From Variovorax davisae (GTDB lineage Bacteria; Pseudomonadota; Gammaproteobacteria; Burkholderiales; Burkholderiaceae_C): DNA of 64,000 nucleotides. The notes beneath the pieces are model-generated. The model was not told the origin of the DNA, did not search any database, and worked only from the letters and a program-made list of their open reading frames with translations. The translations under genes were made by a program, and so were the position numbers. This document shows positions 17,914-27,306 of the stretch, piece after piece; the stretch's first letter is position 1; every line of letters begins with the position of its first letter. The stretch lies in contig NZ_JASZYS010000009.1 in the NCBI RefSeq assembly GCF_030316845.1, positions 1 to 64,000 on the forward strand. Reading direction: 5' to 3'.

Positions 17914-18755
17914 AACCGCTGCGCATCGACGCCCACCAGCACTACTGGTCGCCGGCCCACGGCGACTACGGCTGGCTGGCCGATACCCCCGCCCTGCACG
18001 CCATCTACCGCGACTTCGGGCCGTCCGACCTGGCGCCGCTGCTGGACGGGGCCGGCATCGACGGCACGGTGCTGGTCCAGGCGGCGCCGAGCGAGGCGGA
18101 GACCTGGCGGCTGCTGGCGCTCGCCGCCGACCCGGCCAGCCGTGTGCGCGCCGTGGTCGGCTGGACCGCGCTGGCCGCCCCCGACGCCCCCGCGCGCATC
18201 CGCCGGCTCGCGCAGCAGCCGCTGCTCAGAGGACTGCGGCCGATGCTGCAGGACCTGCCGGACCCCGAGTGGATGCTCGGCGACGCCCTGCGCCCGGCCT
18301 TGGCGTCGATGAGCGAACAGGGGCTGGTCCTGGACCTGCTCATCCGGCCGCACCAGATCGATGCCGCGCGCCGGCTCGCGCTGCGCCATCCGGGCCTCGC
18401 GATGGTGGTGGACCATGCCGCCAAGCCCGCCATCGCGGCCGGCGGCTTCGCGCCCTGGGCCGGCCACATGGCAAGGCTGGCAGCCGAGACGCGGGTTCAC
18501 TGCAAGCTGTCCGGACTGGCCACGGAAGCCGGCCCCGCCTGGCAGGTCGACACGCTGCGGCCCTATGTCGCCCACCTGCTGCACCATTTCGGGCCGACCC
18601 GGATGATGTGGGGCAGCGACTGGCCGGTGCTGAACCTCGCGGGCGACTACGGGCACTGGCAGGCCGCCTGCGACGAATTGCTGGACAGCCTGCCGGCCCC
18701 GGAGCGGGCCGGTGTATGGGGCACGAACGCGGCCCGGTTCTATGGCATAAAGTGA
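17910..18755 (+). CDS. Amidohydrolase family sugar lactonase (COG3618-like)
   Basis: This 281-residue metal-dependent hydrolase begins RIDAHQHYW with the HxH metal motif, later has VVDHAAKP and HCKLSGL, and ends with MMWGSDWPVLNL containing the catalytic Asp. These are typical of L-fucono-1,5-lactonase and L-rhamnono-lactonase. It should hydrolyse the lactone made by the preceding dehydrogenase. The ATG overlaps the upstream stop. A strong terminator follows at once, ending the operon. Confidence 0.88.
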   Translation: MKPLRIDAHQHYWSPAHGDYGWLADTPALHAIYRDFGPSDLAPLLDGAGIDGTVLVQAAPSEAETWRLLALAADPASRVRAVVGWTALAAPDAPARIRRLAQQPLLRGLRPMLQDLPDPEWMLGDALRPALASMSEQGLVLDLLIRPHQIDAARRLALRHPGLAMVVDHAAKPAIAAGGFAPWAGHMARLAAETRVHCKLSGLATEAGPAWQVDTLRPYVAHLLHHFGPTRMMWGSDWPVLNLAGDYGHWQAACDELLDSLPAPERAGVWGTNAARFYGIK

Positions 18756-18760
18756 GCGAC

Positions 18761-18786
18761 GCGCCGGGATTCCCCGGCGCCTTTTT
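18761..18786 (+). terminator. Rho-independent terminator after the lactonase gene
   Basis: GCGCCGGG pairs with CCCGGCGC around a short loop, followed by CTTTTT. It separates the sugar operon from frmA, which starts 15 bases later. Confidence 0.85.
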
Positions 18787-18800
18787 ACTTTCTGCACGCC

Positions 18801-19907
18801 ATGAAAACCAAAGCCGCCGTCGCCTGGAAAGCCGCCGCCCCCCTGACCATCGAAACCGTCGACCTCGAAGGGCCGAAATTCGGCGAAGTGCTGGTCGAGA
18901 TCAAGGCCACGGGCATCTGCCACACCGACTACTACACCCTCTCGGGCGCCGATCCCGAGGGCATCTTTCCCGCCATCCTGGGCCACGAGGGCGCGGGCAT
19001 CGTGGTCGACGTCGGCCCCGGCGTGACCACGCTCAAGAAGGGCGACCACGTCATCCCGCTCTACACGCCCGAATGCCGCCAGTGCAAGTTCTGCCTGAGC
19101 CGCAAGACCAACCTGTGCCAGCTGATCCGCGGCACCCAGGGCAAGGGCCTGATGCCGGATGCCACCAGCCGCTTCAGCCTCGACGGCAAGCCGATCTTCC
19201 ACTACATGGGCACGTCGACCTTCAGCAACTACACGGTGGCGCCGGAGATTTCGCTGGCCAAGATCCGCGAGGACGCGCCCTTCGACAAGGTCTGCTACAT
19301 CGGCTGCGGCGTGACCACCGGCATCGGCGCCGTGATCTTCACGGCCAAGGTGGAAGCCGGCGCCAACGTGGTGGTGTTCGGCCTCGGCGGCATCGGCCTC
19401 AACGTGATCCAGGGCGCCAAGATGGTGGGCGCCGACAAGATCATCGGCGTCGACCTGAACCCGGCGCGCGAGGCGATGGCGCGCAAGTTCGGCATGACGC
19501 ACTTCATCAACCCGAAGGACACGCCGAACGTGGTCGATGCCATCGTGCAGCTCACCGACGGCGGCGCCGACTACAGCTTCGAGTGCATCGGCAACACGCA
19601 GGTGATGCGCCAGGCGCTCGAGTGCACGCACAAGGGCTGGGGCCGCAGCATCATCATCGGCGTGGCCGAGGCCGGCGCCGAGATCAGCACCCGCCCATTC
19701 CAGCTCGTCACCGGCCGCAAATGGGAAGGCTCGGCCTTCGGCGGCGCGCGCGGGCGCACCGACGTGCCGAAGATCGTCGACTGGTACATGGAGAACAAGA
19801 TCAACATCGACGACCTGATCACCCACACCATGCCGCTGGAGGACATCAACAAGGGCTTCGACCTGATGAAGCGCGGCGAGTCGATCCGCGGCGTCGTCCT
19901 CTACTGA
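18801..19907 (+). CDS. frmA: S-(hydroxymethyl)glutathione dehydrogenase / class III alcohol dehydrogenase
   Basis: This 368-residue zinc alcohol dehydrogenase oxidises the formaldehyde-glutathione adduct to S-formylglutathione. The catalytic zinc site is in TGICHTDYY and GHEGAGIV. The structural zinc site is the four-cysteine lobe CRQCKFCLSRKTNLC. The Rossmann motif is VFGLGGIGLNVIQG, and the class III feature FGGARGRTDVP is present. It is followed by an alpha/beta hydrolase (10-base gap) and then fghA, forming a formaldehyde detoxification operon. Confidence 0.96.
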   Translation: MKTKAAVAWKAAAPLTIETVDLEGPKFGEVLVEIKATGICHTDYYTLSGADPEGIFPAILGHEGAGIVVDVGPGVTTLKKGDHVIPLYTPECRQCKFCLSRKTNLCQLIRGTQGKGLMPDATSRFSLDGKPIFHYMGTSTFSNYTVAPEISLAKIREDAPFDKVCYIGCGVTTGIGAVIFTAKVEAGANVVVFGLGGIGLNVIQGAKMVGADKIIGVDLNPAREAMARKFGMTHFINPKDTPNVVDAIVQLTDGGADYSFECIGNTQVMRQALECTHKGWGRSIIIGVAEAGAEISTRPFQLVTGRKWEGSAFGGARGRTDVPKIVDWYMENKINIDDLITHTMPLEDINKGFDLMKRGESIRGVVLY

Positions 19908-19917
19908 GCGAAAAGCC

Positions 19918-20829
19918 ATGATCCGCATGGCGCCGCTGCGCACGGTCCGGGCCGGCGTGCTCGAGATCGCGTACTTCGAGGCCGGGCCCGCCGACGGGCC
20001 GCCGGTGCTGCTGATGCACGGCTTCCCGTACGACATCCACAGCTACGCCGAGGTGGCGCCGATGCTGGCCGCCGCGGGCTGCAGGGTGATCGTGCCCTAC
20101 CTGCGCGGCTACGGCGCCACGCACTTCCTCGACGACGCCACGCCGCGCTCGGGCGAGCAGGCCGCGCTCGGCGCCGACCTGCTGGCGCTGCTCGACGCGC
20201 TGGCGATCCCGCGCGCGCTGCTGGCCGGCTACGACTGGGGCGGGCGCGCCGCCTGCGTGGTGGCGGCGCTCTGGCCCGAACGCTGCGCCGGGCTGGTTTC
20301 GTTCAACAGCTACAACATCCAGGACATCGCGAAGGCGATGCGCCCGGAGCCGGCCGAGAACGAGCACCGGCTCTGGTACCAGTACTACTTCCATAGCGAA
20401 CGCGGCCGGGCCGGGCTGGCCGCCGACCGGCGCGGCCTCACGCGCCTGCTCTGGCGGCTCTGGTCACCGACCTGGTCCTTCGACGAAGCCACCTTCGAGC
20501 GCAGCGCGGCCGCCTTCGACCACCCCGATTTCGTCGAGGTGGTGATCCAGTCGTACCGCCATCGCTTCGGCCTCGTGCCCGGCGATCCGGCCTATGCCGC
20601 CATCGAGGCACGGCTCGCCGCACAGCCACCGATCTCCGTCCCCGCCATCACCTTCGACGGCGCCGACGACGGCGTGCGGCCGGTGAGCGACGCTTCGGCC
20701 CACGCCCACCGCTTCACCGGCCCGCGCTCGCACCGCATCGTGCCCGGCGTCGGCCACAACATGCCGCAGGAAGTGCCGCGCGTGTTCGCCGACGCGGTGC
20801 TCGAACTCCTCTCCGCATCGAATCCATGA
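19918..20829 (+). CDS. Alpha/beta hydrolase with Asp nucleophile (epoxide hydrolase/dehalogenase-like)
   Basis: This 303-residue alpha/beta hydrolase has the oxyanion motif HGFPYD and the nucleophile elbow GYDWGG, so an Asp is the nucleophile rather than Ser. The catalytic His lies in GVGHNMPQE. The Asp elbow places it with epoxide hydrolases and haloalkane or haloacetate dehalogenases rather than esterases. It sits between frmA and fghA, overlapping fghA by four bases. A link to a halogenated or epoxide compound that releases formaldehyde is possible but unproven. Confidence 0.85.
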   Translation: MIRMAPLRTVRAGVLEIAYFEAGPADGPPVLLMHGFPYDIHSYAEVAPMLAAAGCRVIVPYLRGYGATHFLDDATPRSGEQAALGADLLALLDALAIPRALLAGYDWGGRAACVVAALWPERCAGLVSFNSYNIQDIAKAMRPEPAENEHRLWYQYYFHSERGRAGLAADRRGLTRLLWRLWSPTWSFDEATFERSAAAFDHPDFVEVVIQSYRHRFGLVPGDPAYAAIEARLAAQPPISVPAITFDGADDGVRPVSDASAHAHRFTGPRSHRIVPGVGHNMPQEVPRVFADAVLELLSASNP

Positions 20830-21692
20830 CCGACAGCCCCAAGACCCTTTCCGAACACCGCTGCTTCGGCGGCACGCTGAGCTTCCTCGAACACGACGCG
20901 CGCACGATCGGGCTGCCGATGCGCTTCTCGGTCTTCCTTCCGCCGCAGGCCGAACACGGGCCGGTGCCGGCCGTGGTGTACCTCGCGGGCCTGACCTGCA
21001 ACGAGGAGACCTTCATGGTCAAGGCCGGCGCCCAGCGGCTGGCAGCCGAACTCGGCCTGGCCCTGATCGCACCCGACACCAGCCCGCGCGGCCCGGCGGC
21101 CGAGGCGATCGAAGGCGCGACCGCGAGCTGGGATTTCGGCGTCGGCGCCGGCTTCTACCTCGACGCCACCGAGGCGCCGTGGGCCCGCCACTGGCGCATG
21201 GAAAGCTGGATCGTCGACGAGCTGCTGCCGCTGGTGGCGCGCCACCTCCCGATCGACGGCGACCGCATCGGGATCTTCGGCCATTCGATGGGCGGCCACG
21301 GTGCCCTGACGCTGGCACTGCGCCATCCGGGCCGCTTCCGGTCGCTGTCGGCGCTGGCGCCGATCTGCGCGCCCACCCGGTGCCCGTGGGGCGAGAAGGC
21401 CTTCAGCGGCTACCTCGGCGCCGACCGCGCCCGCTGGCTGGCACACGATGCCAGCGCACTGATGCAGGCGCAGGCGACGGCGTCCTACCCGCAAGGGATC
21501 CTGATCGACCAGGGGCTGGCCGACAAGTTCCTCGCCGACCAGCTGCACCCGCAGCACTTCGAGGCTGCCTGCGCCCAGGCCGGCCAGCCGCTCACGCTGC
21601 GCCGCCACGCCGGCTACGACCACGGCTACTACTTCATCCAGAGCTTCGTGGCCGACCATCTGGCGCACCACGGCCGTGCGCTGCGGGGCTGA
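20826..21692 (+). CDS. fghA: S-formylglutathione hydrolase
   Basis: This 288-residue esterase-D-type hydrolase releases formate and glutathione. Motifs include VYLAGLTCNEETFM, APDTSPRG, the nucleophile elbow GHSMGG, an Asp in LIDQGLADKFL and the catalytic His in GYDHGYYFI. It completes the frmA pathway encoded just upstream. The ATG overlaps the preceding stop. Length matches the family. Confidence 0.96.
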   Translation: MTDSPKTLSEHRCFGGTLSFLEHDARTIGLPMRFSVFLPPQAEHGPVPAVVYLAGLTCNEETFMVKAGAQRLAAELGLALIAPDTSPRGPAAEAIEGATASWDFGVGAGFYLDATEAPWARHWRMESWIVDELLPLVARHLPIDGDRIGIFGHSMGGHGALTLALRHPGRFRSLSALAPICAPTRCPWGEKAFSGYLGADRARWLAHDASALMQAQATASYPQGILIDQGLADKFLADQLHPQHFEAACAQAGQPLTLRRHAGYDHGYYFIQSFVADHLAHHGRALRG

Positions 21693-21696
21693 GCAG

Positions 21697-22293
21697 ATGT
21701 CGCCGCCGCCGCTGCCCGAACGCGAGGACATCGCCCTGCTCGAACCCTTCGAGGGCCTGGGACTGAAGGACATCCGGGTGGTGGCCAGCGCCGAAGACGC
21801 GGCCGACGCCGCCGCGGCCCTGCGCGCCAGCGGGGTGGTCGGCTTCGACACCGAATCGAAGCCGACCTTCGCCAAGAACGAAGTCTCGGGCGGGCCGCAC
21901 GTGGTCCAGTTCGCCACCCGCGAGCAGGCCTGGCTGTTCCAGCTGCACCGCAGCGAATTCCATGACACGCTGGCGACGCTGCTCGGCGACGCCGGCCTGA
22001 CCAAGGCCGGCTTCGGGCTGTCGAGCGACCTGAGCCTGATCCGCCAGCGCTTCGGCGTCGAGCCGCAGGGCGTGCTCGACCTCGACAGCGAGTTCCGCCG
22101 CCGCGGCTACCGGCGCTCGGTCGGGGTCAAGACCGCCGTCGCGCTGGTGTTCAAGCGCCGCTTCGTCAAGTCGCGCAAGGCCACGACCTCGAACTGGGCC
22201 AACCGGCAGCTGACCGAGGCCCAGCTGCGCTACGCGGCCAACGACGCCTACGCCGCGATCCGCGTGTTCGACGCATTGGGCCTGCGCGCCTGA
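21697..22293 (+). CDS. DEDDy 3'-5' exonuclease (WRN/RNase D type)
   Basis: This 198-residue exonuclease domain has the DEDDy acidic residues: Asp and Glu in VVGFDTESKP, Asp in GLSSDLSLI, and Tyr/Asp in LRYAANDAYAA. It has no HRDC domain, so it resembles stand-alone WRN-exo-like proteins more than full RNase D. ATG 21697 lies five bases after the fghA stop; an earlier in-frame ATG at 21676 would overlap fghA. It probably trims RNA or DNA 3' ends. Convergent with the gluconokinase gene, with one base between stops. Confidence 0.88.
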   Translation: MSPPPLPEREDIALLEPFEGLGLKDIRVVASAEDAADAAAALRASGVVGFDTESKPTFAKNEVSGGPHVVQFATREQAWLFQLHRSEFHDTLATLLGDAGLTKAGFGLSSDLSLIRQRFGVEPQGVLDLDSEFRRRGYRRSVGVKTAVALVFKRRFVKSRKATTSNWANRQLTEAQLRYAANDAYAAIRVFDALGLRA

Positions 22294-22294
22294 T

Positions 22295-22813
22295 TCAAGG
22301 CTCCGCCCACCACGCCCGCACCTGCGCCACCAGTTCCGGCAGCGGCGCCGTGGCGTCGACCGCCAGCACGCCCGGCTCGCCGACCGGCGACTCCAGCGTG
22401 GCGAACTGGTTGGCGACCAGGCTGGCCGGGAACATGTGGGCGCCGGCGCGCGACGCCACCCGGCGCTCGGCCTCCGCCGGGGTCAGGGCCAGGAAGACGA
22501 AGCGCAGTCCGGGCGCGGCCGCGCGCAGCCGCTCGCGGTAGTCGCGCTTCAGGGCCGAGCAGGTCAGCACCGCGCCTTCGGGCCGGCGCGCCAGCTCGGC
22601 GCCGAGGGTCGCGAGCCAGCCGGCACGGTCGGCATCCGTGAGCGCGACCCCGGCGCGCATCTTGCTGACGCTCTCGGCCGAGTGGAAGTCGTCGCCTTCG
22701 ATCAGCGGCAGCCCGGCTTCGCGCGCGAGTGCCGCGCCGAGGCTGGACTTGCCGCAACCGGAGACGCCCATCACGACGGTCGATATCTGTTTGGGAACGT
22801 AAAGCTTAGGCAT
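22295..22813 (-). CDS. gntK: Gluconokinase
   Basis: This 172-residue P-loop sugar kinase phosphorylates D-gluconate to 6-phosphogluconate. The Walker A motif GVSGCGKSS is at 16-24, followed by EGDDFHSAESVSKMRAGVAL (substrate loop), CSALKRDYRERLR and FLALTPAEAERRVASRAGAHMFP, all characteristic of GntK. It is divergent from the RND operon and stands alone, without visible gluconate transporter or regulator nearby. Confidence 0.95.
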   Translation of the reverse strand: MPKLYVPKQISTVVMGVSGCGKSSLGAALAREAGLPLIEGDDFHSAESVSKMRAGVALTDADRAGWLATLGAELARRPEGAVLTCSALKRDYRERLRAAAPGLRFVFLALTPAEAERRVASRAGAHMFPASLVANQFATLESPVGEPGVLAVDATAPLPELVAQVRAWWAEP

Positions 22814-22874
22814 TCACTCCATTGTGTGTCCATCTCTACTTATGATGGCGGCCTTCCTTCAGAAGTAACAAGTC

Positions 22875-25800
22875 GTGTCCATGGTACAGCTCGCCCTGCG
22901 TCGTCCGTACACCTTCATCGTGATGGCGATGCTGATCGTGCTGGCCACGCCTTTCGTGCTGCTGCGGATGGCGACCGACATCTTTCCGGAAATCAACATT
23001 CCGGTGATCAGCATCATCTGGAACTACGGCGGCCTGCCGGCGCAGGAGATGGGCCAGCGCATCGCCGGCCAGACCGAGCGCAGCCTGACCACGACGGTCA
23101 GCGACATCGAGCACATCGAGTCGCAGTCGCTGGCCGGCGTGACGGTGATCAAGGTCTTCTTCCAGCCGACCGCCAACATCGAGACCGCCATCGCCCAGGT
23201 CGTGGCCTCGATGCAGACCCAGGTGCGGCAGCTGCCGCCGGGCATCACGCCGCCGCTGGTGATCAAGTATTCGGCCTCCAGCATCCCGGTGATCCAGCTC
23301 GCGCTGTCGAGTCCGAGCCGGCCGGAGAACGCCCTGTTCGATGCCGCCGTCAACCAGCTGCGGCCCCAGCTCATCACGATCCCGGGCGTGGCCGTGCCCT
23401 TCCCCTACGGCGGCAAGAACCGGCTGATCTCGGTCGACCTCGACACCCAGGCGCTGCAGGCGCGCGGCCTGTCGCCGGCCGACGTGGTGAACGCGGTCAA
23501 TGCGCAGAACCTGATCCTGCCTTCGGGCACGGCCAAGTTCGGCGCCACCGAATACAGCGTGCGCCTGAACGGCTCGCCCGAGGTGCTGGCCGGCCTCAAC
23601 GACCTGCCGGTGCGCACCGCGGCCGGCGCCACCACCTACCTGCGCGACGTCGCCAACGTGCGCGACGGCTTCTCGCCGCAGACCAACGTGGTGCGCCAGG
23701 ACGGCGTGCGCGGCGTGCTGCTGTCGGTGCTCAAGAACGGCGGCGCCTCGACGCTCGACATCGTCGCCAACCTGCGCGCCCTGCTGCCGGTGGCGGCCCA
23801 GGGCATGCCGGCGGACATCAAGGTCACGCCGCTGTTCGACCAGTCGGTGTTCGTCAAGGCGGCGGTGCAGGGCGTGGTGGCCGAAGCCGTGATCGCCGCC
23901 GCGCTGACCGCCGCCATGGTGCTGCGGTTCCTCGGCAACTGGCGCAGCACGCTGATCATCGCGCTGACCATCCCGCTGTCGATCCTGGCCTCGATCCTGG
24001 TGCTCTACGCGCTCGGCCAGACGCTCAACCTGATGACGCTGGGCGGCCTCGCGCTCTCGGTCGGCATCCTGGTCGACCAGGCGATCGTGACCATCGAGAA
24101 CATCGAGCGCCACCTGCACATGGGCACCGAGCTGAACCAGGCGATCCTGGTCGGCGCCGGCGAGATCGGCCCGGCCGCCTTCGTCTCGACCTTGTGCATC
24201 TGCATCGTCTTCGTGCCGATGTTCTTCCTCTCGGGCGTGGCCAAGTTCCTGTTCGTGCCGCTGGCGATGGCGGTGGTGTTCGCGATGCTGGCCTCGTACC
24301 TGCTGTCGCGCACGCTGGTGCCGACCCTGGTGATGCTGCTGATGGGCAAGCAGGCCCACGCCCCCGCCGACGGCGGCAAGGCGAGCCTGCTGCAGCGCGT
24401 CTACCGCAGCTTCGACCGCCGCTTCGAGCGCGTGCGGCGCGCCTACACGCTGGTGCTGTCGGCGCTGCTGGCGCGGCGCGGCCGCTTCATCGTGCTGTTC
24501 CTGGGCTTCTGCCTGCTGTCCTGCCTGCTGTACCCGGTGCTGGGGCGCGACTTCTTCCCGAGCGTGGATGCCGGCCAGATCCGGCTGCACATGCGCGCGC
24601 CGACCGGCACCCGCATCGAGGAGACTGCGCGCCTGGCCGACGAGGTCGAGGCGGCGATCCGCGAGCTGGTGCCGAAGGACCAGCTCGAGACCATCCTCGA
24701 CAACCTGGGCGTGCCCAACAGCGGCATCAACCTGTCGTACAGCAACGCCGGCACCATCGGCACGCTCGACGGCGAGATCCTGCTGTCGCTGCGCGACGGC
24801 CACCGGCCGACCGAGGAATTCGTCTCGCTGCTGCGCGCCGAACTGCCCAAGCGCTTCCCCGGCACCGAGTTCTTCTTCCAGCCGGCCGACATCGTCACGC
24901 AGATCCTCAACTTCGGGCTGCCGGCCGCGATCGACGTCCAGTTCAGCGGCAACGACGTCGCCGGCAACGCGGCCCGCGCGGCCGAGCTGGTGAAGGCGAT
25001 CCGCAAGATCCCCGGCGCGGTCGACGCCCACGTCCACCAGCGGCTCGACGGCCCGGGCCTCAACCTGCAGATGGACCGCAGCCGCCTGCAGCAGTTCGGC
25101 CTGACGGCGCAGAACGTCGGCCAGAACGTGCTGATCGCGCTGTCGGGCAGCTCGCAGACCCAGCCCGCCTTCTGGCTCAACCCGCAGAACGGCGTGGTCT
25201 ACAACATCGCGGTCCAGACGCCGCAGTACGCGGTCGACTCGCTCGACTCGCTGCTCAACCTGCCGGTCGGCGGCGGCGGCGCGGCCGGCAGCGCACCGCC
25301 GCAGCTGCTGGGCAACCTGGTGGAAGCGCAGCAGGGGCGGCAGCCGGCCGTGGTCTCGCGCTACAACATCCAGCCGGTGGTCGACGTCTATGTCAGCGTG
25401 CAGGGCACCGACCTGGCGAGCGTGGCGACGAAGGTGCAGGCGCTGGTCGACGAGATGCGGCCCCGGCTCGCGCGCGGCAGCCAGGTGGCGGTGCGCGGCC
25501 AGGTCCAGACCATGCAGTCGTCGTTCATCGGGCTCGGGGTCGGGCTGGCGATGGCGATCGTGCTGGTCTACCTGCTGATCGTGGTCACCTTCCAGTCCTG
25601 GCTCGACGCCGCGATCATCATCACCGCCCTGCCCGCGGCACTGGCCGGCATCGCCTGGATGCTGTTCATCACCGGCACCACGCTCAGCGTGCCGGCGCTG
25701 ACCGGGGCCATCATGACCATGGGCGTGGCGACCGCCAACAGCATCCTGCTGGTGGCCTTCGCGCGCGAGCGCCTGGCCGCCGGCATCCCGCCGCTGTCGG

Positions 25801-26084
25801 CCGCGCTGGAAGCGGGCGCCACCCGGATCCGGCCGGTGCTGATGACCGCGCTCGCGATGATCATCGGCATGATCCCGATGGCGCTGGGCCTGGGCGAAGG
25901 CGCCGAGCAGAATGCCCCGCTGGGCCGGGCCGTGATCGGCGGCCTGCTGTTCGCGACGGTCTCGACGCTGTTCTTCGTGCCGGCCGTCTATGCCGAGATC
26001 CACAGCCGCCGGGCCCACCGCCTGGCGGCCCGCGACGCGGCCGCCGCACCTCATTCGCTCGGGGCCGCGCCCCAGGAGACCTGA
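22875..26084 (+). CDS. RND efflux transporter permease
   Basis: This 1069-residue inner-membrane AcrB-type pump starts with the typical first helix (LALRRPYTFIVMAMLIVLAT) and has twelve predicted helices, two large periplasmic loops and an MALGLGEGAEQNAPLGRAVI block near the C-terminus. The central helix region lacks the AcrB DD pair in plain view but keeps the overall fold. The start is GTG 22875 or ATG 22881; neither has a strong Shine-Dalgarno. It is the first gene of a three-gene operon with adaptor and outer-membrane channel. The substrate is unknown; no regulator adjoins it. Confidence 0.93.
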   Translation: MSMVQLALRRPYTFIVMAMLIVLATPFVLLRMATDIFPEINIPVISIIWNYGGLPAQEMGQRIAGQTERSLTTTVSDIEHIESQSLAGVTVIKVFFQPTANIETAIAQVVASMQTQVRQLPPGITPPLVIKYSASSIPVIQLALSSPSRPENALFDAAVNQLRPQLITIPGVAVPFPYGGKNRLISVDLDTQALQARGLSPADVVNAVNAQNLILPSGTAKFGATEYSVRLNGSPEVLAGLNDLPVRTAAGATTYLRDVANVRDGFSPQTNVVRQDGVRGVLLSVLKNGGASTLDIVANLRALLPVAAQGMPADIKVTPLFDQSVFVKAAVQGVVAEAVIAAALTAAMVLRFLGNWRSTLIIALTIPLSILASILVLYALGQTLNLMTLGGLALSVGILVDQAIVTIENIERHLHMGTELNQAILVGAGEIGPAAFVSTLCICIVFVPMFFLSGVAKFLFVPLAMAVVFAMLASYLLSRTLVPTLVMLLMGKQAHAPADGGKASLLQRVYRSFDRRFERVRRAYTLVLSALLARRGRFIVLFLGFCLLSCLLYPVLGRDFFPSVDAGQIRLHMRAPTGTRIEETARLADEVEAAIRELVPKDQLETILDNLGVPNSGINLSYSNAGTIGTLDGEILLSLRDGHRPTEEFVSLLRAELPKRFPGTEFFFQPADIVTQILNFGLPAAIDVQFSGNDVAGNAARAAELVKAIRKIPGAVDAHVHQRLDGPGLNLQMDRSRLQQFGLTAQNVGQNVLIALSGSSQTQPAFWLNPQNGVVYNIAVQTPQYAVDSLDSLLNLPVGGGGAAGSAPPQLLGNLVEAQQGRQPAVVSRYNIQPVVDVYVSVQGTDLASVATKVQALVDEMRPRLARGSQVAVRGQVQTMQSSFIGLGVGLAMAIVLVYLLIVVTFQSWLDAAIIITALPAALAGIAWMLFITGTTLSVPALTGAIMTMGVATANSILLVAFARERLAAGIPPLSAALEAGATRIRPVLMTALAMIIGMIPMALGLGEGAEQNAPLGRAVIGGLLFATVSTLFFVPAVYAEIHSRRAHRLAARDAAAAPHSLGAAPQET

Positions 26085-26088
26085 ATCC

Positions 26089-27306
26089 ATGACCGACCAA
26101 CGCCATGCGGCCTTGGGCATCCACCCGATTTCCGCCGACGAAGACGGCGGCCACGACAACCTGCCCCGCCGGCGCCAGATCGTGCGAAGCACCCGCATCG
26201 CGGTGCTGGTCGTGCTGGCGCTGCTGGCGATCGGCGCCGCGCGCACCGTCTATGTCCGCGTGGCCAACGCCCGCGCCCTGGAAGCCGGCACCGCCGAGCG
26301 CGCCACCCAGTACGTGAAGACCGCCCTGCCCCAGACCGCGGGCAGCGGCCAGACGCTGGCGCTGCCGGGCACGCTGCAGGGCTTCACGCAGTCGCCGATC
26401 TCGGCGCGCGCCAGCGGCTATCTGAAACGCTGGACCCGGGACATCGGCAGCCGGGTCGAGAAGGGCGAGCTGCTGGCCGAGATCGAGACGCCCGAGATCG
26501 ACCAGCAGCTGTCGCAGGCCGTCGCGGCGCGCCAGCAGGCGGCCGCCGCGCTCGAACTGGCGAAGAGCACCGTCGCGCGCTGGGAGGGCCTGCGCAAGAA
26601 GGACGTGGTCTCGCAGCAGGACCTCGACGAGCGCCGCGGCGCCCTGGCCCAGGCCAGCGCCAACCTGGCGGCGGCCGATGCCAACGTGCAGCGGCTGCGC
26701 CAGACCGAGGGCTTCAAGCGCGTGCTGGCGCCTTTCGCCGGCGTGATCACGCGGCGCAACGTCGACGTCGGCGACCTGATCGACGCCGGCGCCGGCAACG
26801 GCGGGCGGGCGCTGTTCCAGCTCGCCCAGACCGATCCGCTGCGGGTCTACATCAACGTGCCGCAGGCCTACGCCCAGCTGGTGAAGGAAGGCCAGCCGGT
26901 GGTCATCACCCAGTCCGAACTGCGCGGCCAGAGCTTCAAGGGCCAGGTGGCGCGGACCTCGGGCGCGATCGATTCGACCACCCGCATGATGCAGGTCGAG
27001 GTCGCGCTGCCGAACAAGGAAGGCGTCCTGCTGCCCGGCGCCTACGTGCAGGTCTCGCTGCCGCTGACGCCCAGCCGCGCGCTCAGCATTCCCGCCAATG
27101 CGCTGCTGTTCCGGGCCGAAGGCACGCGGGTCGCGGTGGTCGACGCGGAGGGCAAGGTGCGGCTGCGCGGCATCAGCATCGGGCGCAACTACGGCGACAC
27201 GGTGGAAGTGATCGACGGCCTCTCGGGCAGCGACAGGCTGGTGCTGAACCCCTCGGACTCGCTGGCCGAAGGCGACCTGGTCACGGTCGCGAAGGAGCCG
27301 GCGTGA
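26089..27306 (+). CDS. RND efflux periplasmic adaptor subunit (membrane fusion protein)
   Basis: This 405-residue adaptor has an N-terminal cytoplasmic stretch, one membrane anchor (about 38-56), a lipoyl-like half motif (SPISARASGYLKRWTRDIGS), a coiled-coil hairpin (about 140-205) and a beta-barrel region. It bridges the RND pump to the outer-membrane channel. AGGAG precedes the ATG, four bases after the pump stop. The GTGA overlap with the next gene implies coupling. Confidence 0.93.
   Translation: MTDQRHAALGIHPISADEDGGHDNLPRRRQIVRSTRIAVLVVLALLAIGAARTVYVRVANARALEAGTAERATQYVKTALPQTAGSGQTLALPGTLQGFTQSPISARASGYLKRWTRDIGSRVEKGELLAEIETPEIDQQLSQAVAARQQAAAALELAKSTVARWEGLRKKDVVSQQDLDERRGALAQASANLAAADANVQRLRQTEGFKRVLAPFAGVITRRNVDVGDLIDAGAGNGGRALFQLAQTDPLRVYINVPQAYAQLVKEGQPVVITQSELRGQSFKGQVARTSGAIDSTTRMMQVEVALPNKEGVLLPGAYVQVSLPLTPSRALSIPANALLFRAEGTRVAVVDAEGKVRLRGISIGRNYGDTVEVIDGLSGSDRLVLNPSDSLAEGDLVTVAKEPA

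Noticed and set aside
22836..26246. 1136-codon open frame on the minus strand opposite the RND pump
   Set aside because: It is a shadow caused by high GC in the third codon position; composition is His/Arg/Gly-rich without any domain, and the plus strand encodes a clear RND pump.
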